This document shows, piece by piece, positions 7,927 through 16,150 of a stretch of 60,213 bases of DNA. The translations under genes and the position numbers were made by a program. The number at the start of each line of letters is the position of its first letter. Position 1 is the stretch's first letter. Source of the stretch: Desulfarculales bacterium UBA702 (GTDB lineage Bacteria; Desulfobacterota; Syntrophobacteria; Syntrophobacterales; Syntrophobacteraceae); assembly GCA_002298165.1 (NCBI GenBank), contig DBMI01000003.1, forward strand, positions 1 to 60,213. The letters are read 5' to 3'. The notes beneath the pieces are model-generated. The model made no database searches. It was not told the origin of the DNA and saw only the letters and a list, made by a program, of their open reading frames with translations.

Positions 7927-8763
7927 TTATCCGACAACTCTCTTCCTGTCAGATTTCCTTCTAAGTCCGAATCCGACAAGCCCGGCCAACCCTGACGCAA
8001 GAAGCAGCAGAGTAGAGGGTTCCGGTACGGGTGCTGCTTCACCACGGATGGTGTCATTTCCGCAGGATAAAGTGAGGTGAAAAATATTATCCCTGGAGGT
8101 AATCAGGTTATCCAGTTCTTCCAATCCGCTGAGTTGCAGAAAAAAGTGCGTGTCATTGGTTTTTGTACTGTCATACGAGCCGTTTGGATTAAGCCAGTTC
8201 CAGCCGGAGAATGGTGAGTCCGTAACCTCGCCGGTGGTATAGCTGAAGCTCCCTCGTGACGTTCCGCCGCTTTTGTATTCGTAGGGATTGGACTGTGAAA
8301 CGTCTGAAACCGAAGAGCCGCTTACGTTCGGTCCAAAGATAGTGCCGGTTCCCGAGGAGCCCAGGTTGGCAGATGAGCGCGAAAATTGGAAAGCATATGA
8401 GGGAACATATCCAGAAGTGCCGAAATGCCCAAGGAACAAATCTCCAGTAGGGTATGTATGGCCATTAAAATAAATTCCGGTAAAATTTGCCCCTCCTATA
8501 ATAGTAAGCTTATGGGTGCCTTGATTATAGTACATGCCTTCGAGGTCCCACATCTGCCCGATGTAGGTTCCCGTTTCAGTCTCGTTATCCTCCCCGCCCT
8601 GACCCATCGGTTGAGAGCCGGTATAATAAGTCGAATTCGCTATGCGGTCTCCTGTGGTTATATTTGTCCCCACACCCAGGGAACTGAAGCTCAAAGGCGA
8701 GGCAAAGGCATTCCCAGCTATAAACATCGTGATGAAAAGAAATAAAAAGATTCTAAATTTCAT
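7927..8763 (-). CDS. PEP-CTERM domain surface protein
   Basis: This 278-residue exported protein starts with MKFRIFLFLFITMFIAGNAFA (signal peptide) and ends with VPEPSTLLLLASGLAGLVGFG then RRKSDRK, a textbook PEP-CTERM sorting signal: the VPEP motif, a transmembrane segment, then a basic tail. The middle is rich in Gly, Ser, Thr and Tyr and has no recognised enzymatic motif. It should be cleaved near VPEP by the exosortase encoded at 14616-15491 and released to or anchored in the extracellular matrix. AGGAGAG precedes the ATG at 8763. A sigma54-like element lies at 8805-8820. Confidence 0.88.
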   Translation of the reverse strand: MKFRIFLFLFITMFIAGNAFASPLSFSSLGVGTNITTGDRIANSTYYTGSQPMGQGGEDNETETGTYIGQMWDLEGMYYNQGTHKLTIIGGANFTGIYFNGHTYPTGDLFLGHFGTSGYVPSYAFQFSRSSANLGSSGTGTIFGPNVSGSSVSDVSQSNPYEYKSGGTSRGSFSYTTGEVTDSPFSGWNWLNPNGSYDSTKTNDTHFFLQLSGLEELDNLITSRDNIFHLTLSCGNDTIRGEAAPVPEPSTLLLLASGLAGLVGFGLRRKSDRKRVVG

Positions 8764-8804
8764 CTGGCACTCTCCTAAGAATTTCTCCAGCCCTTCGTTA
8801 TAGG

Positions 8805-8820
8805 GGCACAAAAAGTTCCA
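8805..8820 (-). promoter_or_regulatory. Candidate sigma54 promoter of the PEP-CTERM gene
   Basis: On the minus strand TGGAACTTTTTGTGCC has the invariant GG-N10-GC spacing of -24/-12 promoters. The GC is 43 bases from the ATG at 8763. The match outside GG/GC is moderate (GTGC where TTGC is typical), so it rests mainly on the parallel with the three stronger cases at the right end of the window. From here to 9242 I see no gene. Confidence 0.5.
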
Positions 8821-9242
8821 TAAACAGGGACCATAACGTCCTCAGGCTAATCCGTGCAGGTCGGCAAGACAAGGGGGATTTGGATAGGGAGGAATGCGGT
8901 AGAAGTGCTACCCTTGTATGCTTGTTTTATAAATAAAAACAGATGAGTACGAGAATAAAAAGTCCATGCGCAATTAGTAACTGACTGGGATTTGCAGACG
9001 AATCTTCTGACTATCCTCTGGTGGAGATTCCACGATTGAGGCGGACTTTAATTAGCCATCAACTCCTTGATTATCGTTGAAAAACTCAATCTGCTCCTGC
9101 TTTCCGGAATTTTGGAATATTGCAATCGCCCAGCGATGGTCCGGGACGTTGCACATTCCGGCTTGTCATTTTACTCTAAATTATGTGGCAGGTGCCCGGT
9201 TCGCCATTTTTTTGGCAGGTTGTGATGCCGATTTCGAGTTCT

Positions 9243-9259
9243 TGTCGGAATTTTTTACA
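9243..9259 (+). promoter_or_regulatory. 17-bp dyad site (TGTCG-N7-TTACA), PEP-CTERM/PilZ divergent region
   Basis: The sequence is TGTCGGAATTTTTTACA. It belongs to the family of eight sites described in the findings. It lies 367 bp before the PilZ gene and about 480 bp before the divergent PEP-CTERM gene. It is probably an upstream activator site for an NtrC-type regulator such as PrsR (inference). Confidence 0.65.
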
Positions 9260-9430
9260 CCTCTTTTCAGGCGAGATTCTCCGGACCGAGTGGATGATTG
9301 AGGGGGATCAACTCCGCTTGTCAGTTCTGGAATCGCACTCCCCATTACCTCTTCACCGTTTTACGTTCCTTCCCACGTCTGGTTTTTGAATAGCTTTGAA
9401 GAGGCAACTAGGGCAATTCGTCCAGAATGA

Positions 9431-9447
9431 TGTCGGATTTACTTACA
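9431..9447 (+). promoter_or_regulatory. 17-bp dyad site (TGTCG-N7-TTACA), upstream of the PilZ gene
   Basis: The sequence is TGTCGGATTTACTTACA, a full match to the consensus half-sites and spacing. It is 188 bp downstream of the site at 9243 and ends 91 bp before the GC of the sigma54-like element at 9526-9540, close to the distances seen at the right-hand PEP-CTERM genes (76-123 bp). Confidence 0.65.
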
Positions 9448-9524
9448 AAGTGGCCAGAGAAGCATAACTTAACATTTTTGAGTTTAGCCCGTTAAAATAA
9501 GCGGTTAAGCGGCCTTGGCGTGCA

Positions 9525-9540
9525 GTGCACGCAAATTGCA
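9525..9540 (+). promoter_or_regulatory. Sigma54-like element before the PilZ gene
   Basis: GTGCACGCAAATTGCA matches the -24/-12 consensus TGGCACG-N4-TTGCA in spacing and in GCACG and TTGCA, but the first G of the invariant GG is T. It overlaps a near-perfect palindrome (GCGTGCAGTGCACGC, 9518-9532). The predicted start near 9551 leaves a leader of about 75 nt. Confidence 0.4.
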
Positions 9541-9625
9541 TGTTACACAAACGCGGTCAAAACTCGCGCGGGTTGCATTTTGGCGACTGATGATACCGGG
9601 CAATTTGAGCTGAATAGGACAATGC

Positions 9626-10045
9626 ATGTATCCCGAGCAGAGAAAACATAAAAGGTTCAACAGCAAGGGTGAAGCATTCGCTGCTTTCATTAAGCCCAAT
9701 CAGTCCATAATCGTAGGCAGGATTGCGGATATCAGTCTGGGAGGCCTGGGGATCGTTTACCTGGCAATCGATGAAGTCGGTGAGGGAACCCCCGAGATAG
9801 AGGTATTCGGCCTGGATTCTGTTCACCTGAGCAGAATGAAATCAACGGTGGTCTATGATACCTACCTGCCGGAACAATCCAGCGATTTTCTTGCCGTGCG
9901 GCGTTGCGGGGTGCGATTTGAAGAGCTTGACCGCGATTTGGAATATGAGTTGCAGGGCTATATAGAGAAGCATTGCCTTGATTCACATAAAAAAGAAGAA
10001 TCAGTTGTTGTTGATAATCCTGTTCCCCCAAGCACTACAGAATAG
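9626..10045 (+). CDS. PilZ domain protein (putative c-di-GMP receptor)
   Basis: A 139-residue cytoplasmic protein. It starts MYPEQRKHKRF, containing the RxxxR c-di-GMP-binding motif (RKHKR), followed at about residues 35-40 by DISLGG, matching the [D/N]xSxxG motif; both ligand-binding elements of PilZ are intact. The C-terminal tail of about 25 residues is polar and probably disordered. PilZ proteins switch exopolysaccharide production or motility in response to c-di-GMP. This one lies next to the exopolysaccharide locus and shares the dyad sites with PEP-CTERM genes, so a role in matrix control is a reasonable inference. Confidence 0.85.
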   Translation: MYPEQRKHKRFNSKGEAFAAFIKPNQSIIVGRIADISLGGLGIVYLAIDEVGEGTPEIEVFGLDSVHLSRMKSTVVYDTYLPEQSSDFLAVRRCGVRFEELDRDLEYELQGYIEKHCLDSHKKEESVVVDNPVPPSTTE

Positions 10046-10438
10046 GCCGGGTTTTTTTTCGGGACAGGATTGTCAGTATTAATCAGTTCCAAAAAAGTGC
10101 CAACTTCTGCATCTAGTTTAGGAGGTAAGTAGTCAGTCTCGTTGCTTGCATTTCCTTGGCTGTGCTATGCGCTTTTTCCATTTCTGGCCGAACTGTATCT
10201 GGCTGATAATAAACTGCATTTCAGGATATTGGGTGGCTTTTGTACCCAATTTCTCCCCTCCAAATTCCCCCTTTACTTCCATAGCTCAACCCTTTAGAAC
10301 TCCATAATCAAAAATTCCTCAATGTTTCCCTTTCCTATGACGATCTATCCTCTGATGCCATGTAATAGAGTTGGCGGAGCTGCATGTTGCTTTAGCCTCT
10401 ATAAATCCAAAGAAGTGAAAGAAGTATAGGTTTAAATA
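10046..10438. other. Intergenic stretch without a supported gene
   Basis: The first part carries GGGACAGGATT (about 10060-10070), complementary to AATCCTGT before the PilZ stop codon, so the end of the PilZ message could fold into a large stem. I see no promoter I would defend, no open frame with coding character and no dyad site. Confidence 0.4.
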
Positions 10439-10963
10439 TTGAGCGGCAAAAAGATTTTCCTGTTTTTGCTGGTGTTGCACTCGTTTATCTCTCCATGTCA
10501 TGCTTATCGAGCTCGCGTAATGGAAGTATCCGAGGGCGATCTGCTAACTGTTACCGCTGAAAGCAAGAGCGAGAAAATTCGCTTGTATGGCATCTCTTGC
10601 CCTGTTAAAGGGCAGGTTTTCCATGAAAAGGCTCGATTTTTGTCCAGCTTCCTTTCATCTCAGAAAAATGCTGAGGTTACCAATGTTTTTAGGGATGCCA
10701 ATGGTGTAGTGAACGCTCTGGTGAAGGTAGACGGGGCGAATGATCACCTGAACCAGCAGTTGATTGCGTACGGAATGGCGTGGGTAAATCCCTCGGTGTG
10801 CAACATAACTCAATGCCTGGAGTGGCGTGAGCTGGAGAATCTGGCAAAAAAGAACCGCATAGGTCTATGGTCTGACTTGCTTCCGGTTCCACCATGGGAA
10901 TGGAAAACACAGGAAAGACTGGAAATATTGAAAAGAAATGCAGAAGCGAACAAAAAAAAGTAG
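10439..10963 (+). CDS. Exported SNase-like (thermonuclease-fold) protein, paralogue 1
   Basis: A 174-residue protein with a signal peptide (KKIFLFLLVLHSFISPCHA) and a staphylococcal-nuclease-like OB-fold: VMEVSEGDLLTVTA, IRLYGISCPVKGQVFHEKA and QLIAYGMAWV. The usual catalytic set is only partly visible. The Arg in IRLYGI and a Glu in FHEKA are in place, but the second active-site Arg region reads FRDANGVVNALV, so activity is uncertain. The start is a TTG at 10439, because a TAA lies two codons upstream and the signal peptide begins right after. Four Cys in the mature part (two in the CNITQC pair) could form disulfides. It overlaps paralogue 2 by 26 bp. Confidence 0.78.
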   Translation: MSGKKIFLFLLVLHSFISPCHAYRARVMEVSEGDLLTVTAESKSEKIRLYGISCPVKGQVFHEKARFLSSFLSSQKNAEVTNVFRDANGVVNALVKVDGANDHLNQQLIAYGMAWVNPSVCNITQCLEWRELENLAKKNRIGLWSDLLPVPPWEWKTQERLEILKRNAEANKKK

Positions 10964-11552
10964 CCATCCCGCTATTTCGATTTTGTGGAGATGGTCCAAA
11001 AGGCTGTTTATATCAGCCCTTCTGGTGGCAATCTTTTCGCCCCAGTCCCATGCCTTCTTCGGCAAAGTTATCGAAGTCCCCGAAGGTGATCTGGTTGTTG
11101 TTTCAGCAAATGGAGTCGAGCAGAGAATTCGACTCTATGGAGTCGCCACTCCGGTGAAAGGGCAATCTTTTCATGAGAAGGCCCGCATTTTGACCGGTTG
11201 TCTTTCACTGAAAAGGAATGTGGAAGTCACAAATATCTATAGGGATGCCGAGGGCGTCATGAACGCTCTTATCAGAATCGATGGAAGCAAGGAAAACCTC
11301 AACCTGCAGCTCATTGCCTACGGGCTGGCCTGGGTTAAGACAAATGAGTGCAGTGCGAACATGTGTTCCGAATGGAAGGCCAGAGAAGTGCTCGCAAAAT
11401 CCAATTTTGTCGGACTCTGGATCGATCCGGACCCGATCCCCCCGTGGGAATGGAAAAAGCAGAGCAGGAGTAAAATCAACCAGAGCCGACATTCAGGAAC
11501 GAGGAATAGAGAAAAAGCGAATTTGGAAGATGAAGTAACCGATTCAGAGTGA
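10938..11552 (+). CDS. Exported SNase-like (thermonuclease-fold) protein, paralogue 2
   Basis: A 204-residue tandem paralogue of the preceding gene, with the same order of blocks: VIEVPEGDLVVVSA, IRLYGVATPVKGQSFHEKA, NIYRDAEGVMNALI, QLIAYGLAWV and C-terminal PPWEWK. The N-terminal region has a long basic stretch before a hydrophobic segment (LFISALLVAIFSPQSHA), suggesting export. It starts inside the 3' end of paralogue 1 in another frame, so the two are translationally coupled. A polar tail of about 35 residues follows PPWEWK. Whether they degrade extracellular DNA or act as non-catalytic binding modules is open. Confidence 0.78.
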   Translation: MQKRTKKSSHPAISILWRWSKRLFISALLVAIFSPQSHAFFGKVIEVPEGDLVVVSANGVEQRIRLYGVATPVKGQSFHEKARILTGCLSLKRNVEVTNIYRDAEGVMNALIRIDGSKENLNLQLIAYGLAWVKTNECSANMCSEWKAREVLAKSNFVGLWIDPDPIPPWEWKKQSRSKINQSRHSGTRNREKANLEDEVTDSE

Positions 11553-11680
11553 TTGCACTCAGATCATTCTCAGAGTTGAGTTAAATCAAGAAGCTCCTGG
11601 TCCATTCCCGAATTTTTAAACCGTAAGCAATTGCTCCCGGAAAGCCAACGAACAGGGCTCATGCATTTGAGGGAAAAAAG

Positions 11681-13588
11681 ATGAAACCAGCTGCCGGTAT
11701 TAGGAACCAAAGTGTTTCTTCTATTTCTCCGCGGCTCAACGAAAACGCCCAGCAGATGCACCCACTCGGTGAGGATCATTTTCATCAGGCGATTTCTCTT
11801 GAGAAAAAGCGGGCTGAGCGATCCGGCAATCCAGCGCTTCTGATGAGAATAGATTTTCGCAATTTTGACCCGGGCACCGAGAGGGATGCCGCGATGAGCC
11901 TGGCCGATTCCGTTCTCACGTCGGTTACCAGGGAAACGGATATAAGGGGTTGGTTCAAAAACGGCACTGTACTCGGAGTTGTGTTTACCGAGTTAGGTGA
12001 TTGCGAGCTTGGTGAAGCTCAAGACAGGATTTACGAGAAAATCCATGGAGCACTGAACCAGGCTCTGGGCGAATCACGTTCGAGAATGCTCAGAATTACC
12101 TGTGAGTTTTTATCCCAGCGTTATTCCTGGGCAAGAAACAATGGAAAACTTCACCTGAATTCCATCTCAGCCCCGCCCGCCGACCCTGAAGCCGAGTGGG
12201 GGTTTGGCCAGGCGATTAGTTCCAATTTCAGGAAGATGTGGTTTCTTGTTTTCGCGGATGTGTGGCTTATTGGTTTGGGGAATTTTCTGGGCATCTGGTC
12301 CGTCGTTGAAAATGCCTCGGTTTCAGCCGAATCATCTTTAGCTGCCTTCGGCATCTCGATTCTGCTGTACCTGATCACCTTCTATATTTTAGATCTGTAC
12401 AACCTGGAAAAAGTTTCCAAACCCAGGCAGATCGCAAGCCGAACCGCAATGGCTGCACTTTCGGTTGCACTAATGTGTGCAGTTGTTTTTCATTTCGTGC
12501 CTCAATGGCATTACAGCAACGCCGCCCTGCTTCTGCAAATGCTTCTGGCGTCGGCCTTCCTGATTGGGTGGAGAATGGCTTATTGCCGCTTGTTCCAGGT
12601 TGCTAAAGCCAAATTGCCGACCCTGGTCCTGGGAGGAGGAGAGGTTGGCAACACGGCAAAGGATCTTTTGAATTCACCGGTTTCCCCTTTCGAGTTCAAG
12701 GGCTTTCTTGACGATCGGGAGAATTTAAGAAATTTTGACGGAAACGGCACCTCCGGAAGGCTTGGATCGATAAGCAAGCTGTCTGAACTGATAGTGGATT
12801 TAGGAATTAAAGCGATTGTCGTTGCGCTGCCTCGAACCCATTACCATCGGATAACACGAAAGATCCTCGAAGTGCGCTTTTGCGGCATCGAAATCATTGA
12901 TATGCCGACTCTGTATGAGCGGCTTGCAACCAGGCTGCCGGTGGAATACGTGGAAGATCAATGGCTTCTGTTCTCTGACGGCTTCAGCCTTATTTCCAAA
13001 CAATACGTACAGAAGATAAAACGAATTCTGGATTTCGTTTTCTCCGGAATTCTCCTGATTGCGGTTCTGCCCATTATGGCTTTGACTGCGATTGCCATCC
13101 GCATCGATTCTTCCGGTCCGGTTTTTTACAAGCAGCAAAGAGTCGGAAAAAGAGGCAAAGTCTTTACTGTCTGTAAATTTCGCTCCATGTGCTGTGATGC
13201 TGAAAAACATGGGGCTAAGTGGGCACAGAAAAACGATTCCCGTGTTACGCGGGTGGGCAAATGGATTCGCCTGTTCCGAATCGATGAGCTTCCACAGATT
13301 TGGAATGTCTTCACCGGTGATATGAGCCTTGTAGGACCCAGGCCTGAAAGGCCTGAATTTGTCAGGGATCTCGAAGCGCAGATTCCTTATTACTGTGTCC
13401 GTCATACAGTAACTCCCGGGATTACGGGTTGGGCACAGATAAAGTATCAATACGGCGCTTCAGTAGATGATTCCCTGCGCAAGCTTGAGTACGACCTCTA
13501 CTACATAAAGAATATGTCACTTCTATTCGATTTGAAGATCCTCCTCAGGACGGTTGGGGTGGTGCTGTTGGGCGAAGGAGCGAGATAG
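11681..13588 (+). CDS. Exopolysaccharide polyprenyl glycosylphosphotransferase with GGDEF-like N-terminal extension
   Basis: A 635-residue membrane enzyme starting repeat-unit synthesis by moving a sugar-1-phosphate onto undecaprenyl phosphate. Residues about 1-160 resemble a degenerate GGDEF domain (ISLEKKRAERSGNPALLMRIDF, TRETDIRGWFKNGTVLGVVF) with no GGDEF loop. Then come about four membrane helices (180-300), a CoA-binding-like Rossmann segment (LPTLVLGGGEVGNTAKDL) and the catalytic bacterial-sugar-transferase domain from about residue 440: FYKQQRVGKRGKVFTVCKFRSM, then LPQIWNVFTGDMSLVGPRPERPEF. GAGGG precedes the ATG. It heads the plus-strand exopolysaccharide locus. Confidence 0.88.
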   Translation: MKPAAGIRNQSVSSISPRLNENAQQMHPLGEDHFHQAISLEKKRAERSGNPALLMRIDFRNFDPGTERDAAMSLADSVLTSVTRETDIRGWFKNGTVLGVVFTELGDCELGEAQDRIYEKIHGALNQALGESRSRMLRITCEFLSQRYSWARNNGKLHLNSISAPPADPEAEWGFGQAISSNFRKMWFLVFADVWLIGLGNFLGIWSVVENASVSAESSLAAFGISILLYLITFYILDLYNLEKVSKPRQIASRTAMAALSVALMCAVVFHFVPQWHYSNAALLLQMLLASAFLIGWRMAYCRLFQVAKAKLPTLVLGGGEVGNTAKDLLNSPVSPFEFKGFLDDRENLRNFDGNGTSGRLGSISKLSELIVDLGIKAIVVALPRTHYHRITRKILEVRFCGIEIIDMPTLYERLATRLPVEYVEDQWLLFSDGFSLISKQYVQKIKRILDFVFSGILLIAVLPIMALTAIAIRIDSSGPVFYKQQRVGKRGKVFTVCKFRSMCCDAEKHGAKWAQKNDSRVTRVGKWIRLFRIDELPQIWNVFTGDMSLVGPRPERPEFVRDLEAQIPYYCVRHTVTPGITGWAQIKYQYGASVDDSLRKLEYDLYYIKNMSLLFDLKILLRTVGVVLLGEGAR

Positions 13589-13646
13589 CGGGTTCGGTCC
13601 TGTTTGAGCAAAATCCTGACCGACAAACTCCATCTGGAGCGAATTT

Positions 13647-14582
13647 TTGAAATACTTCCTGCTGACAATTGATGTCGAAGACTGGTTCCAGGTTGAGAAC
13701 TTTAAAAAATGCATATCAACTTCTTCCTGGGCATCCCTGGAGTCAAGGGTTGAACGGAACACCCATTTGATCCTGGACTTTCTGGATCTCGCCGGAAGCG
13801 CACCTTCAACAAGCCATCGGCCGAGCGGAAATTTGAGCGCCACTTTCTTTGTGCTCGGCTGGGTTGCGGAACGAATGCCGGGACTGGTAAAAGAGATCCA
13901 AGCGAGAGGACATGAAATTGCATCCCACGGCTACAACCATAAATTATGCAGTCATTGCTCGACCGTGGAATTGAGAAAAGACCTGAGTGAGAGCAAGCTG
14001 CTGCTCGAGGACATCCTGGGAACGGCAGTGCTGGGCTACAGAGCACCCAGCTTTTCAATGACCGAAGAAGCACTTGGAATTCTTGAAGAATGTGGATACC
14101 TATACGACTCGAGCTATAACTCCTTTGCGGCAAACGGCCGTTACGGCAAGGTCGAAACATTCCCTAGCGGAACCGGAATAGCGTGTAAAACTCTCCGTAA
14201 AGTATATGAACTTCCCATAAGCAACCTGCGAGCAGGCACGTACAATGTCCCGGCAGGCGGCGGGGCATACTTCAGGCTCATTCCGGTGAGACTCTTTACC
14301 AGGATGGTGAAATCAATTCTCAAAAAGCAGAACGCATACCTGTTTTACATGCACCCCTGGGAGGCTGACGCTGGCCAGCCGAGGGTAAGTGATGCTCCTG
14401 CCTTTCTGCGGTTCAGGCATTACACGAATATTTCAAAGACACTCTCAAAATTGTCCTTCTTATTGTCACATCTCGAGAATCTGTCGTTCCTTTCATGTAA
14501 GGAATACATCAGGCAATACAATGAACCCCAAAGCCTTACCCATATGCACGGAAATACAGGATATTCCGGCACTGGCTTCTAA
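13647..14582 (+). CDS. Polysaccharide deacetylase, exosortase-locus type
   Basis: A 311-residue NodB-fold protein of the XrtA/PEP-CTERM-associated deacetylase group. It shows the first catalytic Asp in TIDVEDWF (residue 9), metal-binding HEIASHGYNH (His94 and His98) and GYRAPSFSM. It probably removes N- or O-acetyl groups from the polysaccharide or its precursor; no signal peptide is seen, as is common in this subgroup. It starts at TTG 13647 with GGAG upstream. Its position directly before the exosortase is typical of these loci. Confidence 0.87.
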   Translation: MKYFLLTIDVEDWFQVENFKKCISTSSWASLESRVERNTHLILDFLDLAGSAPSTSHRPSGNLSATFFVLGWVAERMPGLVKEIQARGHEIASHGYNHKLCSHCSTVELRKDLSESKLLLEDILGTAVLGYRAPSFSMTEEALGILEECGYLYDSSYNSFAANGRYGKVETFPSGTGIACKTLRKVYELPISNLRAGTYNVPAGGGAYFRLIPVRLFTRMVKSILKKQNAYLFYMHPWEADAGQPRVSDAPAFLRFRHYTNISKTLSKLSFLLSHLENLSFLSCKEYIRQYNEPQSLTHMHGNTGYSGTGF

Positions 14583-14615
14583 ATTCATGTTGAACAACAG
14601 GCATTGCTCTCTATC

Positions 14616-15491
14616 ATGAATAAAACCCAAACTGCGGAAGTGCAAAGTCCCAACCAGGCTCCCGGAAACGCGTTGCCCCTGGTTGGCCTGTCAATTTGCG
14701 CCGTTCTCCTCGCGATTCTGTATTATCCGGTACTGGTACTTCTAGTTGATGACTGGATAAGGCTTCCTGATTTCTCACATGGTTTTCTCGTCCCCATCAT
14801 CAGCATCTATCTGGTATGGGAAAAGAGAAAACAGCTGGCGCAACCGACTCACCCGGATAATCTCGGGCTGCTCATCCTGGTATTCGGGCTCGTGTTGCTC
14901 CTTTTCGGAAGGCTTGCAGCCGAAATCTTCACGCAGCGTTTCTCGATGCTGATTGTGATCGCCGGAATAGTTCTCTTCCTCCTCGGAAGAAAACACTTAA
15001 AGACGGTTGCTTTCCCGCTCTTGCTTCTTGTCTTGATGATCCCCCTACCATCCATACTGCTTCAGAAGATCACAGGCCCGATGCAGTTTTTTGCATCCAG
15101 TTGTGCCGCAGGTACCCTTGAAATCCTGGGAATCCCGGTCCTTCGAGAGGGCAATATAATCCACCTTTCAAATACATCCCTGGAAGTGGCCGAGGCTTGC
15201 AGCGGGATACGATCCATGATCTCGCTTTTCACCCTTGGTGTTCTGTTCGCCTACTTTACGAAAAGTGTTGCATGGCAAAGAGTTCTGATGGTCTTAGCCT
15301 GTCTTCCAATAACCATCTTTGTTAATGCTTTTCGCGTGTCATTAACCGGCGTTCTGGCTCATTATTTCGGGCCGGCGGCGGCAGGAGGATTTTTCCATGA
15401 GTTCTCCGGCTATGTTCTTTTCCTATTAGCCGGAGCACTTTTCTACGCGGTACACTTGCTGCTTTCCAAACTGGCGCCCAGCCAAAAATAG
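14616..15491 (+). CDS. xrt: Exosortase (PEP-CTERM sorting transpeptidase)
   Basis: An integral membrane protein of 291 residues from the ATG at 14616, with about eight helices and the conserved exosortase triad: Cys195 in EACSGIRS, Arg240 in NAFRVSLTG and His261 in FFHEFSGY. It cleaves PEP-CTERM proteins near the VPEP motif at the inner membrane. The subfamily cannot be fixed by eye: the single-domain form with EpsI as a separate downstream gene, and the SMISLFTLGVLFAYF stretch, look XrtD-like, whereas the surrounding genes resemble XrtA loci. An alternative TTG start is at 14604. Likely substrates in the window are the proteins at 7927, 56678, 57935 and 59312. Confidence 0.9.
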   Translation: MNKTQTAEVQSPNQAPGNALPLVGLSICAVLLAILYYPVLVLLVDDWIRLPDFSHGFLVPIISIYLVWEKRKQLAQPTHPDNLGLLILVFGLVLLLFGRLAAEIFTQRFSMLIVIAGIVLFLLGRKHLKTVAFPLLLLVLMIPLPSILLQKITGPMQFFASSCAAGTLEILGIPVLREGNIIHLSNTSLEVAEACSGIRSMISLFTLGVLFAYFTKSVAWQRVLMVLACLPITIFVNAFRVSLTGVLAHYFGPAAAGGFFHEFSGYVLFLLAGALFYAVHLLLSKLAPSQK

Positions 15492-15511
15492 AAGGCATCC
15501 GGGATTCTTCC

Positions 15512-16147
15512 ATGAGCAGACTCATTGTAACCGTTTCGATTCTGATCCTGGCAATTGTTGCCGGTAATTTGCCGTCATCTCCGGAGCCGGTATTAAGCCG
15601 TTCTTCTCTGAAGGAATTCCCGTCCAGGATTGGAGATTGGGTACTCCTCAAAGAGCAGCAAATCGATGAGAAATCAATGGCTGTCCTCAAAGTGGACGAC
15701 TACATAGTTCGTACCTATTCAAACAGCAGTGGTGAGACCATTTCTTTGTATATCGGGTATTTCAATTCACAAAAGGAAGGCAAGACAAACCATTCTCCAC
15801 GGCAATGCCTGCCAGGTGCCGGTTGGTCCCCGATTGAGACAACATCGGTCATGCTGGATTTAGCCCCCGGCAAAACGGGACAGATTCCCGCAAACAGATA
15901 TCTTATGCAAAAAGGGGACGAAAAGGAGATCTTTTTGTTCTGGTATCACGGCAGGGGGAGACAGATTGCAGATGAGTACATGACAAAGGCATATCTCATA
16001 TGGGACTCGATATCACGGAACCGCACCGATGGGGCCCTGATTCGCGTTAATGCAAGGGCGTCATCGAACCCTGATGAAGCTGTAAGGAAGCAGGTAGAAT
16101 TCATTCGCTCTTTCTACCCCATTCTTTCAAAGTATATCCCGGAGTAG
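15512..16147 (+). CDS. epsI: EpsI family protein
   Basis: A 211-residue EpsI (DUF3485) protein that regularly accompanies exosortases, either fused to or just after them. An N-terminal membrane anchor (LIVTVSILILAIVAGNLP) is followed by the family motif HSPRQCLPGAGW around residues 91-102 and FWYHGRGRQIADEYMTKAYL. The biochemical function of EpsI is not settled; linkage to exosortases suggests a partner in processing or in exopolysaccharide coupling. It starts 20 bp after the exosortase stop and is in one operon with it. Confidence 0.88.
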   Translation: MSRLIVTVSILILAIVAGNLPSSPEPVLSRSSLKEFPSRIGDWVLLKEQQIDEKSMAVLKVDDYIVRTYSNSSGETISLYIGYFNSQKEGKTNHSPRQCLPGAGWSPIETTSVMLDLAPGKTGQIPANRYLMQKGDEKEIFLFWYHGRGRQIADEYMTKAYLIWDSISRNRTDGALIRVNARASSNPDEAVRKQVEFIRSFYPILSKYIPE

Positions 16148-16150
16148 TGC

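Noticed and set aside
9077..9301. 74-codon plus-strand frame between the PEP-CTERM and PilZ genes
   Set aside because: Unlikely amino-acid pattern and overlap with one of the dyad sites; treated as non-coding.
10046..10438. Search for dyad/sigma54 elements before the SNase-like genes
   Set aside because: GG and GC pairs occur only with wrong spacing (for example 11 bp), and no TGTCG-N7-TTACA site is present.
12800..13450. 216-codon frame antisense to the glycosylphosphotransferase
   Set aside because: A shadow of strong coding sequence on the other strand; no start site or family resemblance.
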